64,000 bases of DNA from Undibacterium sp049340185 (GTDB lineage: Bacteria; Pseudomonadota; Gammaproteobacteria; Burkholderiales; Burkholderiaceae_D): contig NZ_JBMPPC010000009.1 in the NCBI RefSeq assembly GCF_049340185.1, forward strand, positions 1 through 64,000, written 5' to 3'. Each line of letters begins with the position of its first letter. Position 1 is the stretch's first letter. The notes beneath the pieces were generated by a model that made no database searches, was not told the origin of the DNA, and saw only the letters and a program-made list of their open reading frames with translations. This document shows, piece by piece, positions 18,709-28,291 of the stretch. The position numbers and the translations under genes were made by a program.

Positions 18709-20027
18709 ACAAGCAATTTGATACCGCCATTGTCGGCGCGGGTTTCACTGGTCTTACGGCGGCACTCGAATTAGCGCGTCAGGGTCAACGAGTACTGATA
18801 CTAGAATCCGACACGACCCCGGGTGGGCTGGCCGGCACATTTGAATTCAAAGATGGCGTCAAGATAGAGAAGTTCTATCATCACTGGTTTGATAATGATG
18901 TGTATGTGCCTCAATTGGTCAAGGAGCTGGACCTAGAGGGGGAAATTGTGACGATGCCCTCCAAAACTGGCATGTACTTCAACGGGCGTCACTGGCGCTT
19001 ATCTACGCCGCTAGATTTATTACGCTTTAAACCCCTGTCGTTCTTTGACCGGATACGCCTTGGCTTATTGGTATTACAGGTTCGTCGAGTCAAGGACTGG
19101 AAAGCCATTGAGCATTTGTCGATACGAGAATGGCTGGAACCGTTATGCGGCAAGAACGTCTATAAAATCGTCTGGCAACCTCTGATAGAAAACAAATTTT
19201 CGGTTTTTTCAGAGGTAGTCAATGCAGTCTGGATGTGGAAAAAACTGGTGTTGCGCGGAAGTACCAGAGATGCCAAGGGCGGTGAACAACTTGCCTACTT
19301 CAAAGGTGGTTTCGGCAGACTGGCACAAGCAATGGTGGATGAAATCGTGCGGTTTGGTGGCGAAATTCGCTTCTCAGAAGCAGTAAGACATGTGATCGTA
19401 CAGGAAGGCCACATCAGCGGATTGCAGACTGATGCGGGCGTAGTCAACGCAAAGCAATTTCTGTTCACTCCGGCATTCCCCGTAATTGCCAACATCTGTG
19501 AAGGCATAGGACAGCCAGAGTGGTTAGCTCAGATGCGCCGGGTCAAATACCTGGCGAATGCGTGCCTGGTGCTGGAGCTGGATCGTAGCCTTTCAGATAC
19601 TTACTGGCTGAATGTGAACGATCCCGGCTTTCCCTTTGTCGGCGTCATAGAACATACCAATTTTGATAGCCCTGCTAATTATGACGGAAAACACATCGTC
19701 TTCTTGTCGCGCTATTTAGCTAAAGACGATCCGCTTTGGAGTTATGGTGACCAAGAGTATCTGAATTTCGCTCTGGAGCATTTACAACGCATGTTTCCTG
19801 CGCTGGATCGCTCATGGATCAGCGATTTCCGGATCTGGCGCGCGGAGTACGCACAACCGGTCACGGAGCGCGGCTATTCAAGCTATGTACCTGGTCGTGA
19901 AACCCCCTTTAGCAATGCGTGGATAAGCACAATGGCACAGATTTATCCTGAGGATCGCGGCACCAACTATGCAATACGTGAAGGTAAGGCGGTAGCGCAT
20001 CTGATGCTGGCACAGCAAAATAAATAA
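18705..20027 (+). CDS. FAD-dependent amine-oxidase-fold oxidoreductase
   Basis: A 440-residue flavoprotein with an N-terminal FAD dinucleotide motif GAGFTGLTAALELA, the second ADP-contact Glu in LILESD, and GGLAGTFE. This places it with the amine oxidase / protoporphyrinogen oxidase / UDP-galactopyranose mutase superfamily. Homologous genes often sit beside GtrA and GtrB genes in polysaccharide loci; the reaction is not established. It could modify a lipid-linked or nucleotide sugar. It is coupled to gtrA by a 4-base overlap. Confidence 0.75.
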   Translation: MNKQFDTAIVGAGFTGLTAALELARQGQRVLILESDTTPGGLAGTFEFKDGVKIEKFYHHWFDNDVYVPQLVKELDLEGEIVTMPSKTGMYFNGRHWRLSTPLDLLRFKPLSFFDRIRLGLLVLQVRRVKDWKAIEHLSIREWLEPLCGKNVYKIVWQPLIENKFSVFSEVVNAVWMWKKLVLRGSTRDAKGGEQLAYFKGGFGRLAQAMVDEIVRFGGEIRFSEAVRHVIVQEGHISGLQTDAGVVNAKQFLFTPAFPVIANICEGIGQPEWLAQMRRVKYLANACLVLELDRSLSDTYWLNVNDPGFPFVGVIEHTNFDSPANYDGKHIVFLSRYLAKDDPLWSYGDQEYLNFALEHLQRMFPALDRSWISDFRIWRAEYAQPVTERGYSSYVPGRETPFSNAWISTMAQIYPEDRGTNYAIREGKAVAHLMLAQQNK

Positions 20028-20066
20028 ACGCTAAACGACTTTCTCAATCCATCCGCAAAAACAGAC

Positions 20067-22010
20067 ATGATCCGACACCTGCTACGCAGTCACAAAGTAT
20101 CAATCACTGTTCAATTCCTGTTGATACTGATGACTGCGGCGGGCCTCTTGATTTGGTCGTATGACTCACTATCCAGTCTTTCAGTCGATCTGGCGCACCA
20201 CTATGCGCTCACGGCACGCCTATCTGACTCCTGGATTATTCCGTATGCCGGAGATGCCAGTCTGGCAGAAATGAATTTTTATCCCCGCAGCAGTCACCTG
20301 ATCGCTGCACTGATCGGTAAAATTACTCATTCTCCGTTTTGGGGGATGCATATAACGGCATTGCTCTCAGTCTTCCTGGTCTGGTCAAGCATCGCGTATA
20401 TCTTATCGAGCCTACCGACGAAGCCAAGGATCGTCGTCTATATTACTTCGGGCTTACTTTTACTGATCAATCACTATTTTTTGCAATTTGATCTGCATGC
20501 CAGTGAGATTGACGTTAATTATTTTTTCGCGCAACTTGTCGCTCAAGCCTTCATCCTGATCGTACTTGCGTTGACTCTGCGCTTCGACAATACAGAAACG
20601 AAAAAGGGCTGGCGCAATTGCTTCCTTATTCTGGCGATCTACATTGCAGTTGGCATTCATCTGCTACCAGCGCTGGAATTATTGTGTTTTTATATTGCTT
20701 TGCTGGGATCTGAGCTTTATCAGCAATGGCATTCCAATAAGAACAAATGGCTCTCTGGAAGCCATGCAGCCGGGTACACTCTTGCTGCCAGCGCGGCGTT
20801 ATTTCTACATCCTGCATTTGCCAGAATGCGTCAGATCAGCCTACATAACGGTGAGCTTCATGTACAGCACATCAGTGCAACAAGTACCTATCTGATTTAT
20901 AGCAGCATCATTTTCATCAGCTCTTGCCTGCTATGTAGAATCTGGTTTTTATTACGTGAAGCCGGATCTGCCGACCGGTTTAAAGCCGTCAAATATATTG
21001 GTCTGTATGGAATGGGGGTATCCGGACTCTGTATGGCTCAAGTATTGGCACTATACCTTGGTCTAGGTTCGGAGTACGCAGTCAAAAAATATGTTTTTGG
21101 CCTGAATACGGTCAGCCTGATCGAAGCTGCCGTTTTTGCATTTTTAGTTACACATCAATTACATCCTCGGCTGATGCGTGATAACGATAAAAAAATACTA
21201 GACTACGTCAGCCCTTTGCTGCCCTGTTTATTCACGACTATTGCATTTTTGTGTGTATTTCCCTCGCATCATTTATTCAGTGCGTCCGATGTGGCAAAGA
21301 CAGAGCGCCAGTTATTGGACCGTAGAAAATTGTTCTCTTCTCAGATACCGGGGAAATTCGATTTTGTGTACGCGATAGCAAAATCAGATGCTCATTTAGC
21401 GTATATGTTTTCTACCGGGTTATTTCAGGCGCCAAGGGTATTGGCTCTGAGTGCTGATGTCGCTGACTGGAATTATGTTGCCAGCATTTTTACTTCGGCC
21501 GGTTCTGCTTACGATATTGACGTTAATTGCCGTCGTGCGGCACCGGAGAACTCGCTGGTAGTACTGGACGGTTCCTGTCTGTCGAAAAAATTAGGTATCG
21601 CTAATACCATCAATTTTACGAGCTTAAACAAAAACAATCCCTGTACGGCTCAGGGATTAAGCGTTGCAGAAGATTTTGGCACATGGACTGAGGCGAATTC
21701 AGTACATATTCGCTGCCCTTTACCGGTCAACGGGCAGCAAATTAAACAAATAGAAATTGATGCGAGTGGCTTCCTTGTGCAAAAAATTACGCAAAGAGTA
21801 GCATTGACGATCAATGGAAAAACAACGACGAACTACCTGTTCGACGATAGTCATTCAAGACATGTGATGGTCCTGGACTTGCCAGAGAAACCAGGTAAAG
21901 ACGCTACGATTGATCTTGTCTTACCTGATGCAGTATCGGGCAAAAAATTAGGCGTCAGTAACGATGTGCGCCAACTCGGTATCGCAATCAAATCTATTAC
22001 ATTCAAATAA
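20067..22010 (+). CDS. Polytopic membrane protein, probable GT-C glycosyltransferase
   Basis: A 647-residue protein with about 10-12 transmembrane helices over residues 15-425 and a soluble C-terminal region (about 430-647, probably periplasmic and beta-rich). An acidic site in the first loop (SVDLAHHYAL) fits the catalytic Asp of GT-C enzymes that use polyprenyl-phosphate sugars. The position after GtrB and GtrA supports it as the transferase that places that sugar on an acceptor. I do not recognise a named family. It ends 21 bases before the convergent GT4 gene. Confidence 0.6.
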   Translation: MIRHLLRSHKVSITVQFLLILMTAAGLLIWSYDSLSSLSVDLAHHYALTARLSDSWIIPYAGDASLAEMNFYPRSSHLIAALIGKITHSPFWGMHITALLSVFLVWSSIAYILSSLPTKPRIVVYITSGLLLLINHYFLQFDLHASEIDVNYFFAQLVAQAFILIVLALTLRFDNTETKKGWRNCFLILAIYIAVGIHLLPALELLCFYIALLGSELYQQWHSNKNKWLSGSHAAGYTLAASAALFLHPAFARMRQISLHNGELHVQHISATSTYLIYSSIIFISSCLLCRIWFLLREAGSADRFKAVKYIGLYGMGVSGLCMAQVLALYLGLGSEYAVKKYVFGLNTVSLIEAAVFAFLVTHQLHPRLMRDNDKKILDYVSPLLPCLFTTIAFLCVFPSHHLFSASDVAKTERQLLDRRKLFSSQIPGKFDFVYAIAKSDAHLAYMFSTGLFQAPRVLALSADVADWNYVASIFTSAGSAYDIDVNCRRAAPENSLVVLDGSCLSKKLGIANTINFTSLNKNNPCTAQGLSVAEDFGTWTEANSVHIRCPLPVNGQQIKQIEIDASGFLVQKITQRVALTINGKTTTNYLFDDSHSRHVMVLDLPEKPGKDATIDLVLPDAVSGKKLGVSNDVRQLGIAIKSITFK

Positions 22011-22031
22011 ATTCGATGTTGATAACAGGCG

Positions 22032-23147
22032 TTAACGCTTGTTAAGTACCCGTTGATAAAGACCGAGATAATTCCGCGACATTTGCTCTGCGGTAAATAG
22101 CTCGTCATAACGTTGCTGGGCTTTGATCCCCATCTGAGCAGCCTCTGCCGGGTGGTCTACTAAGTAGCGCATCGCTTGCCTGAAGGCCAAAGGATCGTTC
22201 GGCGGTACGACTAATCCCGTTTGATCTGCAATATTAATATAGGTCGTTCCCGTCCCGATCTCGCTGGATATCATCGGCTTACCAAACATCGCTCCCTCTA
22301 ACAGAGAAATGCCAAATGCCTCTGACCGCAGGTGTGAGGGAAATGCAAGCGCATAACATAAAGTCAGCAGGGCAACCTTATCAGGTTCTGGTAAAGCACC
22401 AAGAAAATGAACATTCTTCAGACCCAATGCTTGCGCCTGACGCTTCAGATCTGCCTCTACCGGACCATCACCGACAATAACTACTGGAATATCGCTACCG
22501 GCAGCCGCTTCTAGCAAGATGTGCAAGCCCTTGTAGTAACGAAGCATACCGACAAACAAAAAGAATTTTTCACCGACCCGCTGACGCCAGTACTCAAGCA
22601 GTTGCATAGAGGGCGCAGGATAAATACTTTTATCAAGGCCGTAAGTGATGATCTCTGTCTTGTCTTTGTAACGCTCCAATATCGGACTAGTAGCAAGATA
22701 ATTCGGCGACGTAGCAACAATTCTGTCTACATCGTTTAAAAAACAATGCTTCAATGGCTGGTAGAGTTTGAGCAAATATTTTTGACGAACAATATCTGAG
22801 TGATAGGTCACCACAGACGGTTTTTTAATATTGCCAAAAAAATGCGCCACATCCATAAATGGCCATGGAAAATGATAATGAACGACATCTGCGGCTTTAG
22901 CTAACTCTTTAAACCTGGATAAGGCAGTCCATGAGAATCCTGTAGAGGCAATCTCAAAATTCAGCGGGGCGCGGTGGACCTGATGTCCTTCAAACTCGAG
23001 TTCAAAGTTGCTTTTATCGCGAGTTAAAGTTAATACCTCCGCGCTGACACCTAGTCGTGCCGTGCCAACGACCATCTGGCGTATCACCTGCTCTACTCCA
23101 CCGAAGCTGTCAGGGTAATAGGTGCGGTAAAAATGCAGCACTTTCAT
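22032..23147 (-). CDS. GT4 glycosyltransferase (WbpZ-like)
   Basis: A 371-residue GT-B enzyme. The start MKVLHFYRTYYPDSFGG, the central FVGMLRYYKGLHILLEA and the C-terminal EAFGISLLEGAMFGKP (EX7E) are typical of mannosyl/rhamnosyltransferases such as WbpZ of the P. aeruginosa A-band locus. It probably transfers a GDP-linked D-mannose or D-rhamnose to the lipid-linked chain in the cytoplasm. It is the last gene of the minus-strand gmd operon, 13 bases after the preceding GT4. Confidence 0.85.
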   Translation of the reverse strand: MKVLHFYRTYYPDSFGGVEQVIRQMVVGTARLGVSAEVLTLTRDKSNFELEFEGHQVHRAPLNFEIASTGFSWTALSRFKELAKAADVVHYHFPWPFMDVAHFFGNIKKPSVVTYHSDIVRQKYLLKLYQPLKHCFLNDVDRIVATSPNYLATSPILERYKDKTEIITYGLDKSIYPAPSMQLLEYWRQRVGEKFFLFVGMLRYYKGLHILLEAAAGSDIPVVIVGDGPVEADLKRQAQALGLKNVHFLGALPEPDKVALLTLCYALAFPSHLRSEAFGISLLEGAMFGKPMISSEIGTGTTYINIADQTGLVVPPNDPLAFRQAMRYLVDHPAEAAQMGIKAQQRYDELFTAEQMSRNYLGLYQRVLNKR

Positions 23148-23160
23148 GGTCGCACACTCA

Positions 23161-24357
23161 TCATGATTTTTGTACCATCTTATAGGCGGTCACGGTATTT
23201 TTCACACAGGCATCCCACGTCAATTCTGCAGCCCGTTGCAAGCCCTTGGAAATTGCCATAGCGCGCCACTGATTATCTTCCAGTGCTTTTTTCAAGCCGG
23301 AATGAATAGAGGTGACATCACCTGGCTCCACCAGCATCGCCGCGCCAGCTGCCACTTCAGGCATGGAAGAACAGTTCGATGTGAGGACTGGTACACCACT
23401 TGCCATTGCCTCAGCAATAGGTAAGCCAAATCCCTCGTACCACGACGGATAAGTAAATAAGCGACAACCGGCATACAAAAGTGGAAGAAATTGCTCGTCT
23501 ACGAATCCAAGATATTTCAACCACCCCTCAGTTACGGCACGGTCAATCTGGTGATGAATTTCTTCGCTTTGCCACCCCTCGCCGCCAACCAACACCAGAG
23601 GCCAGTTATTTCGGGTAACAGGCGGTAGCATGCGATAAGCCGCTAATAGATTGAGCAAATTTTTGCGCGGCTCTATCGTCGATACAAATAAACTGTAACC
23701 ATCACATTGCAATCCAAATCTTGCCAGTACGGGTGTTAATTCTGTTGCGGAACGCGGACAAAACCCCTCATCAACGCCAAGTGGAATTGCACGCACCTGA
23801 TCAGGTTGCAAGCTGAATTCTTGAATAACTTCCAGACGTGTCGCGAGAGAATCGGTTAACACCAAGCTGGCTCGTTTGATCGCTTGAGGTATCGCTATAT
23901 GCATGCGATCAATCCGGGCTTTCGGGTGCCATTGAGGATAGCGATAAACAGAGAGATCATGGATTGTCACGACGCTCGGCAGACGAGTATTCGGAACGAA
24001 ATAATTAGGTCCGTGAAAAATACCCTTGGAAACGTTATTTAGCTGGCGACTGGCCATCAGAGGGATCAGTGCACCGTATGCTCTGGCGACAAACGGCAAG
24101 CGTCCGAGGCGCTGACGCATCCGGCCTTTATAATTGAGCTTTGGTGCGGGAGGTGGCTCTACTGCCTTGTTATCTGCGTTACTAACAAGATCCGTCGAAG
24201 AGTTAATTTGAGGTAAATCCGTCCAGAGGCCATCAGACAAATATCTGACTGACTCAATGTCTGCCTGCAACGGCAAGCGTGTTGCCAGTTCCCAGGCATA
24301 TCGTCCTATACCCGCCAACGGCGGACGAATCGCCTCGGTAGATAAGATGATGTTCAT
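23161..24357 (-). CDS. GT4 glycosyltransferase (WbpY-like)
   Basis: A 398-residue GT-B enzyme beginning MNIILSTEAIRPPLAGIGRY, with HDLSVYRYP, STIEPRKNL and YEGFGLPIAEAMASG. The GIGRY start and the neighbours gmd and rmd resemble WbpY, which adds D-rhamnose in the A-band polymer. ATG 24357 overlaps the rmd stop by 4 bases (ATGA) and is preferred to an upstream start at 24387. Confidence 0.85.
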   Translation of the reverse strand: MNIILSTEAIRPPLAGIGRYAWELATRLPLQADIESVRYLSDGLWTDLPQINSSTDLVSNADNKAVEPPPAPKLNYKGRMRQRLGRLPFVARAYGALIPLMASRQLNNVSKGIFHGPNYFVPNTRLPSVVTIHDLSVYRYPQWHPKARIDRMHIAIPQAIKRASLVLTDSLATRLEVIQEFSLQPDQVRAIPLGVDEGFCPRSATELTPVLARFGLQCDGYSLFVSTIEPRKNLLNLLAAYRMLPPVTRNNWPLVLVGGEGWQSEEIHHQIDRAVTEGWLKYLGFVDEQFLPLLYAGCRLFTYPSWYEGFGLPIAEAMASGVPVLTSNCSSMPEVAAGAAMLVEPGDVTSIHSGLKKALEDNQWRAMAISKGLQRAAELTWDACVKNTVTAYKMVQKS

Positions 24358-25286
24358 ACTGGCACACTCTCTGCGTTCAGCATCCACGCTAGCGTATCTC
24401 GCAGAGGGATCGCCGGTAACTCACCTATGTACTGCTCTAATTTGGATGGATCTCCCATCAGTTTATGTACCTCATTCGCCCGGACAAACGCCGGATTAAC
24501 TCGTACATCGATCTCATAACCGGCTAAGGTCTCTGCCATACTAATAATCTGACGCAACGTGTAGCAAGTACCGGAGCAGATATTAAAAGTCTGGCCGGCA
24601 GGTGCCAACTCCAACAAGCGTGCGTACGCTTGTGCCACCATGCGAACATCAGAAAAATCTCTGGCAACGTCGAGATTACCTAATTCAATGTGCCGGGCTT
24701 TGCGGCGAAAATGACTGACAATCTTTGGTAAAAGAAAATTCTCTGATTGTCCTACCCCAGTGTAATTAAACGGGCGCGTAATGATAATCGGCAATTGATC
24801 CATCCAAAGCCGTGCAACATGCTCCATCGCAAGCTTGCTGACGCCATAATCATTCGCTGGCATTGCAGGCTCAAGCTCACTGATAATTTCTGTTCTGGTG
24901 TTACCGTAGATATTGGCGCTACTCGCCAATAAAACGGCACGGGGTCGCTTCTCCAGGCTGGCAAGAGACTCGAGTAAGTGTCTGGTACCAAGCACATTTA
25001 CACGGTAGATCGCCTCGGCATCACCATGCGCCACAAACGAGATCGCAGCCAAATGAGCAACGATATCTGGCTGAACTTCGGAGATCACTTCTTTCAGACG
25101 CAGGCGGTCACAAAGATCAACCGCATACGCATCAGGGCCGTGTGTATCAGTACCATGAACCGTACCAAAAACCTGATATCCGGCTGCTTGTAATTCAAGA
25201 GAAAGGATGTGCCCGGTAAAACCTCTCAGTCCCGTAATGAGGGCGCGTGGCTTACCGGCAGGATCAGAAGGAGTTGCCATTGGCAT
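24354..25286 (-). CDS. rmd: GDP-6-deoxy-D-mannose reductase (GDP-D-rhamnose synthesis)
   Basis: Extended SDR of 310 residues that reduces the 4-keto intermediate made by Gmd to GDP-D-rhamnose. It has the NAD(P) loop GLRGFTGHIL, the YGVSK catalytic pair and NYTGVGQ. The alternative, GDP-L-fucose synthase, would also have 3,5-epimerase activity; the sequence and operon look more like RMD. It overlaps gmd by about 17-23 bases depending on which Met is used (25286 or 25280). Confidence 0.88.
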   Translation of the reverse strand: MPMATPSDPAGKPRALITGLRGFTGHILSLELQAAGYQVFGTVHGTDTHGPDAYAVDLCDRLRLKEVISEVQPDIVAHLAAISFVAHGDAEAIYRVNVLGTRHLLESLASLEKRPRAVLLASSANIYGNTRTEIISELEPAMPANDYGVSKLAMEHVARLWMDQLPIIITRPFNYTGVGQSENFLLPKIVSHFRRKARHIELGNLDVARDFSDVRMVAQAYARLLELAPAGQTFNICSGTCYTLRQIISMAETLAGYEIDVRVNPAFVRANEVHKLMGDPSKLEQYIGELPAIPLRDTLAWMLNAESVPV

Positions 25287-26301
25287 TGCGGCGCAAGTCG
25301 GCTTCGACCATCATTTGGCATAATTGCTCTAAGCTTGTTTTTGGTTCCCAACCCAATACGTCTTTCGCTTTTTGTGGATTACCGATTAGCAATTCCACTT
25401 CTGCCGGGCGATAAAACTTAGGATTGACTCTGACTAACACTTGATGCGTCCTGGTACAAATGGCGGTTTCGTTTTCCGCTTCACCTTGCCATTTCAACTG
25501 AATATCTGCGGCCTTAAATGCCATGGTGACAAAGTCACGCACGGTTTCTGTCCGGTTAGTTGCCAGAACAAACGTATCTGGCTTATCGGCCTGTAGCATG
25601 CGCCACATGCCTTCTACGTATTCCTTAGCGAATCCCCAGTCACGCTTGGCATCCATGTTGCCCAACTCAAGACAGTCAAGCTTACCCAGTTTGATTTTGG
25701 CTACAGAGTCAGTAATTTTACGGGTCACAAATTCGCGACCACGTAACGGCGACTCGTGATTGAATAAAATACCGCTGCAACCAAAAATACCATAGGACTC
25801 ACGATAATTAATCGTCATCCAGTGTGCATATAGCTTGGCTACACCGTAAGGACTACGGGGATAAAAAGGGGTAGATTCAATTTGAGGCACCGCCTGCACT
25901 TTGCCAAACATCTCCGAGGTGGATGCCTGATAAAAACGGATCTCCGAGTTCACGATACGGATTGCTTCGAGCAAATTCAGTGCACCGATCCCGGTAATTT
26001 CTGTTGTAGTCAAAGGCTGATCAAAAGAAACTCCGACAAAGCTTTGTGCTGCAAGGTTATAGACCTCTGTCACACCTGTGGTTTGCAATAGACGAATACT
26101 GGCTGAAAGATCCGTCAAGTCGTATTCGACCAGATGTAAGTCAGGATGGTTTTCAATTCCTAATTCTGCAATACGCCAAAAATTAACCGAGCTGGTACGA
26201 CGATAAGTGCCATACACCGTATAGCCTTTTTCCAACAACAACTCAGCGAGGTAGGCGCCATCTTGCCCGGTAATGCCAGTGATTAATGCTTTTTTACTCA
26301 T
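25264..26301 (-). CDS. gmd: GDP-mannose 4,6-dehydratase
   Basis: Extended SDR of 345 residues converting GDP-D-mannose to GDP-4-keto-6-deoxy-D-mannose. It shows the nucleotide motif GITGQDGAYLAELL, the catalytic YGVAK and RRTSSVNFWRI. It is first in the minus-strand operon gmd-rmd-GT4-GT4. A perfect CRP palindrome lies about 90 bases upstream. Its substrate comes from the ManC encoded 18 kb away at the start of the same locus. Confidence 0.95.
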   Translation of the reverse strand: MSKKALITGITGQDGAYLAELLLEKGYTVYGTYRRTSSVNFWRIAELGIENHPDLHLVEYDLTDLSASIRLLQTTGVTEVYNLAAQSFVGVSFDQPLTTTEITGIGALNLLEAIRIVNSEIRFYQASTSEMFGKVQAVPQIESTPFYPRSPYGVAKLYAHWMTINYRESYGIFGCSGILFNHESPLRGREFVTRKITDSVAKIKLGKLDCLELGNMDAKRDWGFAKEYVEGMWRMLQADKPDTFVLATNRTETVRDFVTMAFKAADIQLKWQGEAENETAICTRTHQVLVRVNPKFYRPAEVELLIGNPQKAKDVLGWEPKTSLEQLCQMMVEADLRRNANGNSF

Positions 26302-26391
26302 TCATAAACCTCTTCGCCGAGGCGAATATTCAAATTTTTCTTATTTTTCAACCGACCAAATCAATTGTGGGCACTCGTGACGAGATATACC

Positions 26392-26407
26392 TGTGACGTT
26401 GATCACA
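26392..26407. promoter_or_regulatory. CRP-type operator upstream of gmd
   Basis: Perfect TGTGA-N6-TCACA, centred at 26399.5 in the 203-base gap between pyrE and gmd. A weak -10-like CACAAT on the minus strand (26369-26364) would place the start near 26357, with the operator about 42 bases upstream, as in class II activation. This would put D-rhamnose synthesis under the CRP-type regulator encoded at 6222-7028. Confidence 0.65.
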
Positions 26408-26504
26408 ATTGCTCAGTATACAATAGTCACTTGATTTCCTTACAAACTCTTGCATCAGAATGGCAACAGAATGTAAAAGTGCGACCTCAACCCGAGATCA
26501 AGAG

Positions 26505-27170
26505 TTAAATCGCGCCATAGCGCTGACGATATGCAGCTACCGCATCCTTGTATCGGGCTGTCTGAATATCTGCGCCTGCGGCGGACAAACAATCAAACAA
26601 ATCATTCAGGTTGGCAATGGAGATGACCGGCATACCATAAGTCTGACTGACCTCTTGAACAGCCGAGTGCGCAGACAAGGCGCCATCCTTGCCCGAACGT
26701 TCCATACGATCAAGAGCGATTAATACTGCCGATGGGGTTGCGCCAGCATGACGAATCATTTCTACCGATTCACGCACAGATGTTCCCGCAGAAATAACGT
26801 CGTCAATAATCACGACTTTCCCCTTTAATCCGGCACCAACGATGGTACCGCCCTCTCCGTGGTCTTTAGCTTCTTTACGATTATAGGCAAATGGTACATT
26901 GCGACCTTTTGCCGCGAGCGCAACTGCGGTAGCCGATGCCAGAGTGATGCCCTTGTATGCTGGGCCAAACAGCATATCGAATTCAATGCCAGAATCGAGT
27001 AAAGTCTGTGCATAAAAATCCGCAATACGTCCTAAATTTGCCCCGTCGTTGAACAATCCCGCATTAAAAAAATACGGGGAATTGCGCCCTGCTTTGGTTA
27101 CAAATTCACCAAAACGAATAACCCCGGCATCAACCGAAAAGCGAATAAATTCTTGTTTTAAATTTTTCAA
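26505..27170 (-). CDS. pyrE: Orotate phosphoribosyltransferase
   Basis: A 221-residue type I phosphoribosyltransferase that converts orotate and PRPP to OMP in pyrimidine synthesis. The PRPP-binding motif VVIIDDVISAGTS and the FGPAYKGITLA loop are clear. It is divergent from exonuclease III; this pyrE-xthA arrangement is common in Burkholderiales. Confidence 0.96.
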   Translation of the reverse strand: MKNLKQEFIRFSVDAGVIRFGEFVTKAGRNSPYFFNAGLFNDGANLGRIADFYAQTLLDSGIEFDMLFGPAYKGITLASATAVALAAKGRNVPFAYNRKEAKDHGEGGTIVGAGLKGKVVIIDDVISAGTSVRESVEMIRHAGATPSAVLIALDRMERSGKDGALSAHSAVQEVSQTYGMPVISIANLNDLFDCLSAAGADIQTARYKDAVAAYRQRYGAI

Positions 27171-27415
27171 AATGAGCTCTTTTTTCTGTCAGAAAGTGTC
27201 GAGTGGGCTCTCTGGCAAGCATAATAGATTGCGGTTAACCACCAAAGCCAGAAGTATAAACTATGATCTGAGGCAAGCTTCTTTTTAGATGACAGACCCA
27301 AGCTGTTGATATGCTGACTTTCAAAGCGAGAATACGATTTGAATCCCAACAAACCCCAAGCGCAGAATCATCTGGTATTCTTTTTATCTTATATTTCAAC
27401 CGATATCATATTGCT

Positions 27416-28189
27416 ATGACAAAAATCATCTCCGCCAATCTCAACGGCATACGTTCCGCAGCGAAAAAAGGCTTTTTTGAGTGGATGAATCAACAGCAGG
27501 CTGATTTCGTTTGTGTGCAGGAACTGAAGGCGCAGGAGCCGGATATGACCGGTGATTTTTTGACGCCGCATGGTTATCACGGGCATTTTCATTATGCAGA
27601 GAAGAAGGGTTACTCGGGTACCGGCGTCTATAGCAAGCAAAAACCTGATGCGGTAGCAATCGGTTTTGGCAGCCCTGAATTTGATGCGGAGGGGCGTTAT
27701 GTGCGCTGTGATTTCGGTAACTTATCGGTGATTTCGGTGTATTGCCCGTCCGGCTCCTCCTCGCCTGAACGTCAGGAAGCAAAGTTCCGTTTTATGGATT
27801 TGTTTATGCCGCATCTCGCCTCGTTGATTGCGGAGGGGCGCGAGCTGGTCATCTGCGGCGACTGGAATATCGCTCACAAAGAGATTGATCTGAAAAACTG
27901 GAAAAGTAATCAAAAAAATTCCGGTTTTTTACCTGAAGAACGCGCCTGGATGACGACCTTGTTTGATGAACTGGGTTGGGTGGACGTGTATCGCCGCTTA
28001 CACCCGGAGACAACAGGTGACGCATACACCTGGTGGAGCAACCGTGGTCAGGCTTGGGCAAATAATGTCGGCTGGCGCATTGACTATCATGTGGCAACTG
28101 CTGGCATCGCGGCCAAGGCGAAGCATGCTTCTATTTATAAAGAAGAACGTTTTTCTGATCATGCGCCACTGATCATTGAGTATGCCTGA
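27416..28189 (+). CDS. xthA: Exodeoxyribonuclease III
   Basis: A 257-residue AP endonuclease and 3'-5' exonuclease for base-excision repair. Motifs: VQELKAQ with the metal Glu, GDWNIAH, and SDHAPL with the catalytic Asp-His. The true start is ATG 27416; an in-frame extension from 27311 has no family match. Confidence 0.95.
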   Translation: MTKIISANLNGIRSAAKKGFFEWMNQQQADFVCVQELKAQEPDMTGDFLTPHGYHGHFHYAEKKGYSGTGVYSKQKPDAVAIGFGSPEFDAEGRYVRCDFGNLSVISVYCPSGSSSPERQEAKFRFMDLFMPHLASLIAEGRELVICGDWNIAHKEIDLKNWKSNQKNSGFLPEERAWMTTLFDELGWVDVYRRLHPETTGDAYTWWSNRGQAWANNVGWRIDYHVATAGIAAKAKHASIYKEERFSDHAPLIIEYA

Positions 28190-28291
28190 GTCTAGGTCTG
28201 TCTAACTGATATCGCTACCATCCTGAGACGGACATGCCGCATACAAAATAAAGAAGAAAATCTATATACTCCTCTATAGTATGCAATTGCA

